Source of the DNA: Pseudomonadota bacterium
Lineage (GTDB): Bacteria; Desulfobacterota; Anaeroferrophillalia; Anaeroferrophillales; Tharpellaceae
Reading direction: 5' to 3'
NCBI GenBank assembly: GCA_015486445.1
Contig: WFRT01000229.1
Location: forward strand, 1 to 12,063
Length of the DNA: 12,063 bases
Made by a program: the position numbers and the translations under genes. The notes below the pieces were generated by a model. It searched no databases and was not told the origin of the DNA. It worked only from the letters and a program-made list of their open reading frames with translations. Below are positions 1 to 6,139 of the stretch, in pieces. Numbering within the stretch: the first letter of the stretch is position 1; the number at the start of each line of letters is the position of its first letter.

Positions 1-318
1 GCAAAGCTCCTGGCCGGTGAAACCGGCCGCCGGGACTGGCGGCTGCTGGTTGCGATCGACCACCGTTTGCGTTCTCTGCTGGGCCAGGAATTTTCACCGG
101 CCCCGGCCCGTGGTGGCTGCGGTAAAGCCTTTGCCCGGCGGCTGGCCGACAAACTGCCCCCGGCCGCGGCCCGGGAGTTGGTTTCATTGTATGCCGAGAT
201 CGACCGGCTGGTCGGACATGAAAGCGATTCGGAGGCGGCAATCTCGGCAGTCACCATACGGGTTAAAAAATGGCTTGACGATTTCCCTGGCGGCCAGGGA
301 GGCAGTGATGGGGTTTGA
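1..318 (+). CDS. C-terminal part of an unidentified protein (possibly MxaA- or DUF4381-like), 5' end outside window
   Basis: The reading frame is open from the first base and ends with TGA at 316-318, so 105 codons of a C-terminus are present. The visible part is soluble, charged and predicted helical, with segments such as DWRLLVAIDHRLRSLL and LVSLYAEIDRLVG, and no membrane segment. I do not recognise a diagnostic motif. The gene overlaps the downstream vWA gene by 11 bases, so the two are almost certainly co-transcribed. In vWA/MoxR clusters this position is usually held by a short membrane-anchored protein with a helical cytoplasmic tail (DUF4381, or MxaA in methanol dehydrogenase clusters), and the tail here is compatible with that. 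The family guess rests on position, not on a motif. That the frame is coding is well supported by its overlap with the next gene and by the absence of any other gene here. Confidence 0.6.
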   Translation, partial: AKLLAGETGRRDWRLLVAIDHRLRSLLGQEFSPAPARGGCGKAFARRLADKLPPAAARELVSLYAEIDRLVGHESDSEAAISAVTIRVKKWLDDFPGGQGGSDGV

Positions 319-1387
319 GCATCCCGCGGTTTTTCTGCTGGCCCTCGCCGGGTGGTTCCTGCTCCGGGTTCACCGGCGCCCGGAAACCGTTTTCGCGCCG
401 GCCGCCCTGTTTGCCGAAAACCTGCGTCCCGACCCCGTCAAGACCCGGCTTCCCCGCTTTCTCGGCTACCTGCTGCTGGGCCTCGTACTGCTGGCCGCGG
501 CCGGTTTTCACTACTCGGAAACCGTTGTCCACCACACCCGGGAAAGTCGCTGGCTGATGCTGGTGCAGGATCTTTCCGGCTCGATGCGCCGGCCCTCGGG
601 AAGCCCCGGCAAGACCCTGGGCGACGTCGCCCTGAACGGGCTTGAAACCTTCGTCAAACGGCGGCCGCCCGAAGACATGATCGGACTTGTCGCCTTTTCC
701 AGCTACGCCCGGCTGCTCGCGCCGCTGACTTTCGATCGCAAGATCATCATGGACAAGCTCAAGCTGCTCGAGCGCAATTCCACCAGTCCCGAGATCCGCC
801 GGCTCTCGGTCGGCGGCGCCACCAATGTTTCCTACGCGGTCTGGGTGGCCATGTGCTCCTTTTTCATGACCCTGCCCCGGGATCAACGGCCCGGTTTTAC
901 GGAACTGCGCGACCTGCGCTTCCGGCTTTCCGGCAAAAACGCCATGCGGGTTGCGGTGCCGGCGCCGTTCCGGGCCCTGGCCGACAAGGCGGGACTGGCG
1001 ATAATCCTCTTTACCGACGGCCGCATCAAGGCTTCCCCCTCGAGCCGGGACCGGGAGCGCGGCCTGCCCGACTTCGTCGCCCTGGTAAATTTTCTCCGGC
1101 GGCTCAAGATCAGGTTCTACCTGATCGCGGTCGACGGCCGGGTGGAAACGAAAGTCGCCGCGATGATGAAAAACATGCCGGGCGGACTGTTCCTGATGCC
1201 GGGCAGCCTGAACCGGGAAAAGATGCTGGAAATCTATAATTCGATCAACGCCCTGGAACAGAACCGGATGCTCTCCAGCAGCGAAACCGTTCCCCGGCAG
1301 ACCCGGCCGCTCCTGGCCGGCCTGGGGTTTGCGGTTTTCCTGCTCCTGGCCGGCCTCAAGCTGACCCCGGCTTTCGCGAGATGGTAA
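308..1387 (+). CDS. Membrane-anchored vWA-domain protein, MxaC/BatA-like
   Basis: This 359-residue protein has hydrophobic segments at about residues 6-19 and 50-67, a vWA domain at about 82-315 and a C-terminal membrane helix at about 334-355. The domain would therefore sit between membrane anchors, as in Bat and MxaC proteins. The metal-ion-dependent adhesion site looks complete: DLSGS at 88-92, T172 in GGATN, and D237 in FTDG. The ATG at 308 was chosen over the longer open frame because AGGGAGG lies just before it and the protein then starts with the typical N-terminal anchor. It overlaps the upstream gene by 11 bases. About 60 residues separate T172 from D237, more than in a minimal vWA fold, which suggests an inserted loop around 183-225. 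In related systems vWA proteins work with MoxR AAA+ ATPases to mature or insert cofactors into enzymes. The partner and client are not visible here. Confidence 0.85.
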   Translation: MGFEHPAVFLLALAGWFLLRVHRRPETVFAPAALFAENLRPDPVKTRLPRFLGYLLLGLVLLAAAGFHYSETVVHHTRESRWLMLVQDLSGSMRRPSGSPGKTLGDVALNGLETFVKRRPPEDMIGLVAFSSYARLLAPLTFDRKIIMDKLKLLERNSTSPEIRRLSVGGATNVSYAVWVAMCSFFMTLPRDQRPGFTELRDLRFRLSGKNAMRVAVPAPFRALADKAGLAIILFTDGRIKASPSSRDRERGLPDFVALVNFLRRLKIRFYLIAVDGRVETKVAAMMKNMPGGLFLMPGSLNREKMLEIYNSINALEQNRMLSSSETVPRQTRPLLAGLGFAVFLLLAGLKLTPAFARW

Positions 1388-1400
1388 AGGCAAGGATGAT

Positions 1401-2174
1401 ATGGTAAAGCTCAAATCCCGCCTCAGTTTCTACCTGGCCGGAACCCTGCTTTTTCTGGCGGCCGGGATTCTCCTTATAAGCTGGTCGGAGCACCGCCGCC
1501 TGGCTGACTACCAGGCCCTGGCAAAATGGAAGCGTCTGCGCCTGGTGGACCAGGAGGGGGATCCCGAAAAAGCCCTGACCCTTGCCCGGCAGCTCGATCC
1601 CGGCAACCCCCGGGTGGGAATCAGGATCATGCGCCGGCGCTGGCAGCTGGCCCTCGCTCTTTACCGACAACAGAGCTCGTCGGAAAAACCGGGCCAGGGG
1701 GAAAATCCGGCCGCCGGAACCGGGTCCGCCCCGGCCCGCGACAAGCGCCTCGAGCAACAGCTTTTCGCCCTGGAAAAAACCGGCCAGCGGCTGCGCCGGG
1801 CCCGCCCGGCGCCGGGCCCGGAAAACGCCTGGCGCATCGAGAACCTGCTCGGGGCCGGCTATCTCATGCGGGCCCTGCTGGTACTCGATCGGGGAGGGGA
1901 GACCAGGGCCTGCCAGGCCCTTCTCCACCAGGCCATAGCCTGCTTCAAGAAAGCGATCAGCCTGGTTGACCGGCTGCCGGAGAAAAACGGTTTCGGCAAC
2001 ATTCCCCGCTGGAATCTGGAGTTGCTGATCACTTCCGACCGGCTGGCCCAGGCGGCCCTGGCCGACTCGAGCCCGGAAAGCCGCTACGACCTGCGCCGCA
2101 ACCTGACCATTCTGCTGCCGGGCTCCTCCGGTTATCTCTCGGGCGAGCCGCCCGACAACCGGGTTCTGAAATGA
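1401..2174 (+). CDS. Membrane-anchored helical protein, MxaK-like (tentative)
   Basis: This 257-residue protein has one N-terminal membrane helix (about 9-27) followed by a soluble, mostly helical domain. A low-complexity Pro/Gly/Ser linker lies near residues 92-112. The C-terminal half contains IENLLGAGYLMRALL, then LLHQAIACFKKAISL, then PRWNLELLI, and ends with YDLRRNLTILL. That resembles the degenerate tetratricopeptide pattern of MxaK-type proteins, where a family-typical N-L-E-L follows the helical pair, but I would not claim homology from this alone. AAGG at 1392-1395 provides a ribosome site close to the ATG. The stop overlaps the next gene's ATG in an ATGA arrangement, implying translational coupling. 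Its place between two vWA genes matches mxaK between mxaC and mxaL. In methanol dehydrogenase clusters these genes are tied to calcium insertion; the role here is unknown. Confidence 0.6.
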   Translation: MVKLKSRLSFYLAGTLLFLAAGILLISWSEHRRLADYQALAKWKRLRLVDQEGDPEKALTLARQLDPGNPRVGIRIMRRRWQLALALYRQQSSSEKPGQGENPAAGTGSAPARDKRLEQQLFALEKTGQRLRRARPAPGPENAWRIENLLGAGYLMRALLVLDRGGETRACQALLHQAIACFKKAISLVDRLPEKNGFGNIPRWNLELLITSDRLAQAALADSSPESRYDLRRNLTILLPGSSGYLSGEPPDNRVLK

Positions 2175-3187
2175 TCGAATTCACGCATCCCGACCGTCTG
2201 TTTCTGCTGCTCGCCGTCCTGGTCTATCTGCTGGCGGCAATCCGGCGGAAACTTCTCCTGGAGCGTAAAAAAACAAAGACTTTTCCCGGCGGCGGTGAGC
2301 GCAAAAAAGGGTTTGCTCTTTTCCTCGAACCGGTGCTGTTCGGGGGCGGCGGGTTGCTCCTGGTTCTCGCCCTGGCCGGCCCGGTCCACTACCGTAAACA
2401 AAAGGTTTTCAAGCGCCAAGGGATCGCGATCGCGGTCTGCATCGACGTCTCGAAATCGATGCTGGCCGAGGATGTCGCGGCCCCGTTCGCCAACCGCATC
2501 GACCAGGCCCGGAATTTCACCCTCGACCTGCTCGGACGGCTGGATGGCGAAACCGTGGGGGTGGGGGTCTTTGCCGCCGAGGGCTTTGCCCTGGTGCCCC
2601 TGACCCGGGACTACGGCTACTGCCGCTACCTGGTTGAGAACCTCGACGAGATGGCGGTCTCCGCCCCGGGCAGCAGCCTTGCCGCCGGACTCGAGGTCGG
2701 GCGGCAGCTGCTGCAGGCGGGAAAGACCCGGCCAGCAGAAAACGCCGGGGTTGTCATCCTGCTCTCCGACGGTGAGGATCTCGGCGCCGAACCGGGCCGG
2801 GCCGTGGCCCTGGCGGCCCGCATCCGGCAACAGAACGGCCTGGTCTACACCCTGGGAATCGGTCGCCCCCGGCCCAGCCTGATTCCGATCCGCACCCCGG
2901 ACCGAAGAGAAGTAATCGACTACTACCGCGATCCGGAAAACAATTTTCTGACCACGGCCCGCCAGGACGCTCTTTTGCAGAAGATCGCCGCCGCCGGGGG
3001 AGGAACCTACGCCTTGATGGGCAGCAAACCTGAGGCAAAAGCCCTTCTGCACCACGTCCTCGACCGGGCCTCGGCCTCGGGCCGGGCCCTGGTGGTCGAA
3101 AAGCGCCGGGTCGACATCTCATCCTGGATCCTGGCCCTGGCCTTTATTCTCCTGGCCACGGCCATGAGAGGGGAAAATAGCACTTGA
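2171..3187 (+). CDS. Membrane-anchored vWA-domain protein, BatA/BatB/MxaL-like
   Basis: This 338-residue protein has two N-terminal hydrophobic segments (about 8-23 and 50-71), a vWA domain at about 85-290 and a C-terminal membrane helix at about 317-331. This is the usual BatA/BatB layout. The metal site has DVSKS at 92-96 and D200 in LLSDGED. The middle position, normally Thr in a GT motif, is Ser168 or Ser169 in PGSSLAAG, a conservative change. SKSM, R/N-R-I-x-x-A-R and VPLTRDY further support the Bat class. The ATG overlaps the previous stop by four bases. It is the last gene of the block: it is followed at once by AT-rich DNA with an inverted repeat. Bat/Mxa vWA proteins are thought to act with MoxR ATPases on folding or metallation of periplasmic or membrane targets. 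The exact subfamily (BatA, BatB or MxaL) cannot be separated by eye. Confidence 0.88.
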   Translation: MIEFTHPDRLFLLLAVLVYLLAAIRRKLLLERKKTKTFPGGGERKKGFALFLEPVLFGGGGLLLVLALAGPVHYRKQKVFKRQGIAIAVCIDVSKSMLAEDVAAPFANRIDQARNFTLDLLGRLDGETVGVGVFAAEGFALVPLTRDYGYCRYLVENLDEMAVSAPGSSLAAGLEVGRQLLQAGKTRPAENAGVVILLSDGEDLGAEPGRAVALAARIRQQNGLVYTLGIGRPRPSLIPIRTPDRREVIDYYRDPENNFLTTARQDALLQKIAAAGGGTYALMGSKPEAKALLHHVLDRASASGRALVVEKRRVDISSWILALAFILLATAMRGENST

Positions 3188-3213
3188 CCTGCCCGGTTTC
3201 TTGTGCCATTTTA
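3184..3213 (+). promoter_or_regulatory. Weak candidate sigma70-type promoter
   Basis: TTGACC at 3184-3189 is followed after 17 bases by CATTTT at 3207-3212, or after 18 by ATTTTA. The -35 matches five of six consensus bases but the -10 is poor. The -35 overlaps the stop codon of the vWA gene. If real, transcription would begin near the palindrome at 3214-3245 and give the AOR gene a leader of about 190 bases. Confidence 0.25.
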
Positions 3214-3409
3214 GTGAAAATGAAACAATGTTTCAATATTTTCACAAACTAGAGATATGGTGGTAATTACAAGTTATTTTTTACGTAAATAAGGAATAAT
3301 AAACGACAATAAGTCAGAATATTTAGAAACTGTTTTTGCAGGTTAAAAACCTGATCGATTGCATTCTTAGGTAGCAAGGGTAAATCAACGCATGCAGGAG
3401 GAAAAAGTT
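3188..3409 (+). promoter_or_regulatory. AT-rich leader/promoter region of the AOR gene
   Basis: This gap is strikingly AT-rich against the GC-rich genes on both sides. Besides the nested repeat at its left end, it holds the 10-bp palindrome TTTACGTAAA (3280-3289) and the inverted repeat CAGGTT-AAA-AACCTG (3339-3353). Several AATAAT- or TAAG-like -10 elements occur, for example AATAAT at 3295-3300, but none has a convincing -35. I found no sigma54 GG-N10-GC pair and nothing resembling the molybdenum-cofactor riboswitch. It ends in the strong ribosome site AGGAGG (3396-3401). Taken together this looks like an independently regulated promoter region. Confidence 0.55.
3214..3245. repeat. Nested inverted repeat, possible operator or stem-loop
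   Basis: GTGAAAA (3214-3220) pairs with TTTTCAC (3239-3245). Inside it TGAAAC (3221-3226) pairs with GTTTCA (3230-3235) around the loop AAT, leaving a three-base bulge at 3236-3238. No T-run follows, so it is a poor intrinsic terminator. The inner 15-bp palindrome is the size of a dimeric regulator site, and it lies 27 bases after the vWA stop and about 165 upstream of the AOR start. The arms are in the opposite order to a parS site. The regulator cannot be named from the sequence. Confidence 0.5.
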
Positions 3410-5140
3410 ATGGCTGAAAAAATTTTTCGCGTCAACATGGGCGATTTGAGTGTCAAGATCGAAGATGTGCCGGCCGCATGGCAGGGCCTCGGGGGCCGTG
3501 CCCTGACTTCGACAATCGTCGCGGCCGAAGTCAAGCCGACCTGTCACCCGCTGGGCAAGTACAACAAGCTGGTCTTCGCCCCGGGCCTGCTTTCCGGCAC
3601 CCGGGCGGCCAATTCGGGCCGTTTGTCGGCCGGGGCCAAGAGCCCCCTGACCGGAACCATCAAGGAGTGCAACGCCGGCGGCACCGCGGCCCAGCTTTTC
3701 GCCCGCATGGGAATCAAGGCCCTGATCCTCGAAGGGATCCCGGAAGGGGAGGGCTTCTACAGCCTGAAAGTCACCACTGACGGAGTCGAGATCAAGAACG
3801 AAAGCGAGCTTGTCGGGTCCGGCAACTTCGCCGTTATCGAAGCCCTGGAAAAATCCGGCGGCAAGGATTACGGCCTGATGACCATCGGCCAGACCGGGGA
3901 ACGCTGCCAGCTTTCCGCCAACATATCGGTCAAGGATCCCGACGGCAAGCTGCGCAGCCTCGGCCGGGGCGGCCTGGGCGCGGTCATGGGCTCGAAAAAG
4001 GTCAAGTATATTGTTATCGATGCCGCCGGAGCCCCGAAGAGCGTGGCCCTGGCCGATGAAGATAAGTTCAAGGCGGCGGCCCGGACCTTTGCCAAGGCGC
4101 TGCTCGACCACCCGGTCTGCGGCGAGGGCCTCGGGGCCTACGGCACCAACGTTCTGGTCAACATCGTCAACGAGGTCGGGGGCTTGCCGACCCACAATTT
4201 CCGCAGCGGCCAGTACGATCAGCACGAAATGATCTCCGGCGAAAAGATGGCCGAAATGATCAAGGCCCGCGGCGGCAAACCCAAGCACGGCTGCCACGCC
4301 GGCTGTGTCATGCAGTGTTCGCAGGTTTTTGTCGATGAAAACGGCAACTATGTCACCTCGGGCTTTGAATACGAAACCATCTGGGCAATGGGAGCCCATT
4401 GCTGCATCGATGATCTCGACCTGCTGGCCCGGGCCGACAACATCATGGACGACATCGGGGTCGATTCGATCGAGATGTCGGTAACCATGGGGGTGGCGAT
4501 GGAAGCCGGGATCATCGATTTCGGCGACGGTCCCGGCCTGCTGCGGCTCCTCGACGAAGTCAAACAGGGTACTCCGCTGGGGCGCATCCTGGGCTCGGGG
4601 GCGGCGGTTACCGGCAAGGTCTACGGCCTGACCCGGGTGCCGGTGGTCAAGGACCAGGCGATCCCGGCCTACGACCCCCGCGCGGTCAAGGGCATCGGCA
4701 TCACCTACTGCACGACCACCATGGGCGCCGACCACACCGCCGGCTACACGATCGCCACCAACATCTTGAAATGCGGCGGCTTCGTCGATCCCCTGAAAAA
4801 GGATGGCCAGGTCGAACTCTCCCGCAACCTCCAGATTGCCACGGCCGCGATCGACAGCACCGGGCTCTGCATCTTCGTCGCCTTTGCCGTGCTCGACAAC
4901 GAGGCCGCCCTGCCGGCCGTGGTCGACATGCTCAACGCCCGCTTCGGCATCAGCCTGACGGTCGACGATGTCACCGCCCTGGGACAGCAGGTTCTGAAAA
5001 CCGAGCACGCCTTCAACCAGGCCGCCGGTTTCACCAGCGCCCACGACCGGCTGCCCGAATTTTTCGAAGAGCCGGTTCCGCCGCACAATGCGACCTGGGA
5101 CTACAGCGACGCCGAGATCGATGAATTCTGGAACTTCTAA
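3410..5140 (+). CDS. Aldehyde:ferredoxin oxidoreductase-family tungsten/molybdenum-pterin enzyme
   Basis: This 576-residue protein is a full-length member of the AOR family: cytoplasmic enzymes that use a bis-pterin tungsten (or molybdenum) centre and one [4Fe-4S] cluster, classically to interconvert aldehydes and carboxylic acids with ferredoxin. Cluster ligands are visible as C295, C299 and C303 (CHAGCVMQC, spacing CX3CX3C) and C487. Pterin-binding signatures are DDIGVD (347-352) and DSTGLC (482-487). N-terminal family patterns include LGGRAL near 27-32 and GTRAANSGRLSAGAKSPLTG near 63-82. The ATG at 3410 is preferred over the in-frame ATG at 3392 because AGGAGG at 3396-3401 sits eight bases before it. 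CX3CX3C differs from the CX2CX3C of the Pyrococcus enzyme and fits the bacterial, YdhV-like branch. Substrate is unknown and no ferredoxin-like partner gene is adjacent. The C-terminus ends at EIDEFWNF. An IS66-like repeat begins eight bases after the stop. Confidence 0.93.
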   Translation: MAEKIFRVNMGDLSVKIEDVPAAWQGLGGRALTSTIVAAEVKPTCHPLGKYNKLVFAPGLLSGTRAANSGRLSAGAKSPLTGTIKECNAGGTAAQLFARMGIKALILEGIPEGEGFYSLKVTTDGVEIKNESELVGSGNFAVIEALEKSGGKDYGLMTIGQTGERCQLSANISVKDPDGKLRSLGRGGLGAVMGSKKVKYIVIDAAGAPKSVALADEDKFKAAARTFAKALLDHPVCGEGLGAYGTNVLVNIVNEVGGLPTHNFRSGQYDQHEMISGEKMAEMIKARGGKPKHGCHAGCVMQCSQVFVDENGNYVTSGFEYETIWAMGAHCCIDDLDLLARADNIMDDIGVDSIEMSVTMGVAMEAGIIDFGDGPGLLRLLDEVKQGTPLGRILGSGAAVTGKVYGLTRVPVVKDQAIPAYDPRAVKGIGITYCTTTMGADHTAGYTIATNILKCGGFVDPLKKDGQVELSRNLQIATAAIDSTGLCIFVAFAVLDNEAALPAVVDMLNARFGISLTVDDVTALGQQVLKTEHAFNQAAGFTSAHDRLPEFFEEPVPPHNATWDYSDAEIDEFWNF

Positions 5141-5148
5141 ATTCTGAT
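5141..5148. repeat. Left copy of 8-bp target-site duplication
   Basis: ATTCTGAT directly follows the TAA of the AOR gene and is repeated exactly at 5388-5395. The two copies bracket the inverted GTAA ends of the MITE-like element. Confidence 0.75.
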
Positions 5149-5387
5149 GTAAACTATTCAGCTAAATTCTATCTCCCCTCTTTCAGGAGGGGGCGGGGGT
5201 GGTTTTTCGGAGCGGTTTCGGAAAGATTTCGTCGTTTTTCCCAGCGAGCGGGAGCCCATAAGCATTGCAACTGTTTGAGCGTAAGCGAGTTTTGCAATGC
5301 GGGCGAAGCGAGCGCGAGGAAAAACAGAAATCTTAACGCTTAGCGAAGAAAAGCCGCGCCCGACCCCGGATTTGGCTGAATAGTTAC
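5149..5387. mobile_element. Putative IS66-type MITE (non-autonomous element) with palindromic core
   Basis: The left end (5149-5169) and the inverted right end (5387-5368) match at 18 of 20 aligned bases with one extra A on the left: GTAA(A)CTATTCAGC, one C/T change, then AAAT. An identical 8-bp direct repeat, ATTCTGAT, flanks the element at 5141-5148 and 5388-5395. Termini starting GTAA and 8-bp target duplications are hallmarks of the IS66 family. At 239 bp it has no room for a transposase, and its longest antisense frame looks non-coding. The core is a nested palindrome: AAGATTTC (5223-5230) with GAAATCTT (5327-5334), GTTTTTCC (5234-5241) with GGAAAAAC (5318-5325), and GCATTGCAA (5262-5270) with TTGCAATGC (5292-5300). 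A smaller hairpin, CCCCTC/GAGGGG, lies at 5175-5192. The element is inserted immediately after the AOR stop codon. Confidence 0.8.
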
Positions 5388-5395
5388 ATTCTGAT
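5388..5395. repeat. Right copy of 8-bp target-site duplication
   Basis: ATTCTGAT here is identical to 5141-5148 and abuts the right inverted end of the element. It is followed directly by TTGACA, which would have been next to the AOR stop before insertion. Confidence 0.75.
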
Positions 5396-5424
5396 TTGAC
5401 ATTGTCGGCCGGCTCCGTTAAACA
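5396..5424 (+). promoter_or_regulatory. Candidate promoter with perfect -35
   Basis: TTGACA at 5396-5401 is a perfect -35 hexamer. The element at the right distance, TAAACA at 5419-5424 (17-base spacer), matches only three of six -10 positions. A transcript from here would start near 5431 and meet the strong terminator at 5458-5511, so it could make only a short RNA unless it reads through into thpR. Confidence 0.3.
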
Positions 5425-5457
5425 GGGACCGGTTCTCAAGACAACTCCAGGAAAGAC

Positions 5458-5511
5458 AAGAAGGTGCGGAAAGCGGCGCTGCCCGCGTTCCGTGCCTTCT
5501 TTTTATTTTTT
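5458..5511 (+). terminator. Strong rho-independent terminator, probably belonging to the AOR gene
   Basis: AAGAAGGTGCGGAA (5458-5471) pairs with TTCCGTGCCTTCTT (5488-5501), giving 14 pairs of which two are G-U. Beyond one A/G mismatch, GCGG (5473-5476) pairs with CCGC (5483-5486) around a six-base loop. The run TTTTTATTTTTT follows at 5500-5511. It works on the + strand. It lies about 320 bases after the AOR stop today, but only about 70 once the MITE and one target copy are removed. It is most simply the original AOR terminator. Confidence 0.88.
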
Positions 5512-5560
5512 CCGGGCCGCCCGTCCCCCGCTTTCGGCCTGCGGTCCAGCCGATTCCGCC

Positions 5561-6097
5561 ATGCGTCTGTTTGTCGCCATCGAACTTCCCGAAACGATCA
5601 GAAACAAACTCGAAAGGATCAGCTGCGGCCTGCCCCGGGCCCGGTGGGTACCGCCGGAACAGCGCCACCTGACCATGACCTTCATCGGTGAGATCGACCG
5701 GGCCGAACTTGATGATATCATCGCCGGGCTCGAGATGGTCCGGTTTGCAGCCTTTCCCCTGCAACTCAAGGGAGCCGGCTGTTTTCCCCCGCGCCGGGAT
5801 CCCCGGGTTCTCTGGGTCGGAGTGGAAAAATCGGAATCCCTGTGCCGGCCCAAAAAAAGGATCGACCGGGTCCTGGGTGAAGTCGGCATCAAGCCCGATT
5901 CCCGCAAATTCTTTCCCCATGTCACCCTGGCCCGGGTCGCAAAAACCCCGCTCGGCCGCACCGCCCGTTTCCTGGCCGAACAATCCGGTTTGCTACTGCC
6001 CCCTTTTCCGGTCGATTCCTTTCAGCTTTTTTCCAGCCGCCTCACACCGGGCGGCGCCATCCATCAAATCGAAGCCGAGTTTCCCGCCAGCGGGTAG
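5561..6097 (+). CDS. thpR: RNA 2',3'-cyclic phosphodiesterase (ThpR/LigT family)
   Basis: This 178-residue protein has the hallmark pair of HxTx motifs of the 2H phosphoesterase superfamily: HLTM at 36-39 and HVTL at 120-123, each followed by the expected hydrophobic strand (TFIGE and ARV). Its start MRLFVAIELP is typical of ThpR. Members open 2',3'-cyclic phosphates on RNA ends and were first described as 2'-5' RNA ligases; the in vivo substrate is often unclear. The ATG at 5561 is used although the frame stays open back to 5396, because the terminator at 5458-5511 lies in that extension and homologues begin at this point. No clear Shine-Dalgarno sequence precedes it, and no good promoter is visible in the 49 bases after the terminator, so initiation may be weak. 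The thioesterase gene begins 42 bases downstream, probably in the same transcript. Confidence 0.92.
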   Translation: MRLFVAIELPETIRNKLERISCGLPRARWVPPEQRHLTMTFIGEIDRAELDDIIAGLEMVRFAAFPLQLKGAGCFPPRRDPRVLWVGVEKSESLCRPKKRIDRVLGEVGIKPDSRKFFPHVTLARVAKTPLGRTARFLAEQSGLLLPPFPVDSFQLFSSRLTPGGAIHQIEAEFPASG

Positions 6098-6139
6098 GGG
6101 AGACTCCGCCGCTTTTTCCAGCCGCCACGGAGCAGCCAG

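Noticed and set aside
1381..1409. Repeated ATGGTAAAG at 1381 and 1401
   Set aside because: A nine-base repeat at a stop/start junction, too short to signify more than chance or a small slippage. The first copy opens only an eight-codon frame.
263..1414. Large minus-strand frame opposite the first vWA gene
   Set aside because: It is the mirror of a gene with clear vWA motifs and membrane helices and has no domain of its own. Other long minus-strand frames, such as the one opposite the AOR gene, are rejected on the same grounds.
3221..3235. parS (ParB-binding) site
   Set aside because: TGAAAC-AAT-GTTTCA has the two half-sites in the reverse order and a three-base centre, unlike the TGTTTCACGTGAAACA consensus.
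3339..3363. Sigma54 promoter near TTGCA at 3359-3363
   Set aside because: There is no GG ten bases before the GC; the nearest GG is 18 bases away.
3392..3409. In-frame ATG at 3392 as AOR start
   Set aside because: It lies before the strong AGGAGG at 3396-3401, which is correctly spaced for the ATG at 3410, and it would add six residues not expected in the family.
5138..5148. AOR truncated by the mobile element
   Set aside because: The TAA stop at 5138-5140 lies outside the target duplication, so it existed before insertion. The protein has all cofactor motifs and a near-normal length.
5158..5439. Minus-strand 93-codon frame across the MITE
   Set aside because: It spans the element and its flank, has no recognisable motif and is explained by the palindromic, GC-biased sequence.
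5429..5452. tRNA-like T-arm around GGTTCTCAAGACAACTCC
   Set aside because: No acceptor, D or anticodon stems can be formed around it.
5396..5560. N-terminal extension of thpR back to 5396
   Set aside because: It would contain the terminator, is rich in Arg/Pro/Ser as expected of non-coding GC-rich DNA, and ThpR proteins start at MRLFVAIELP.
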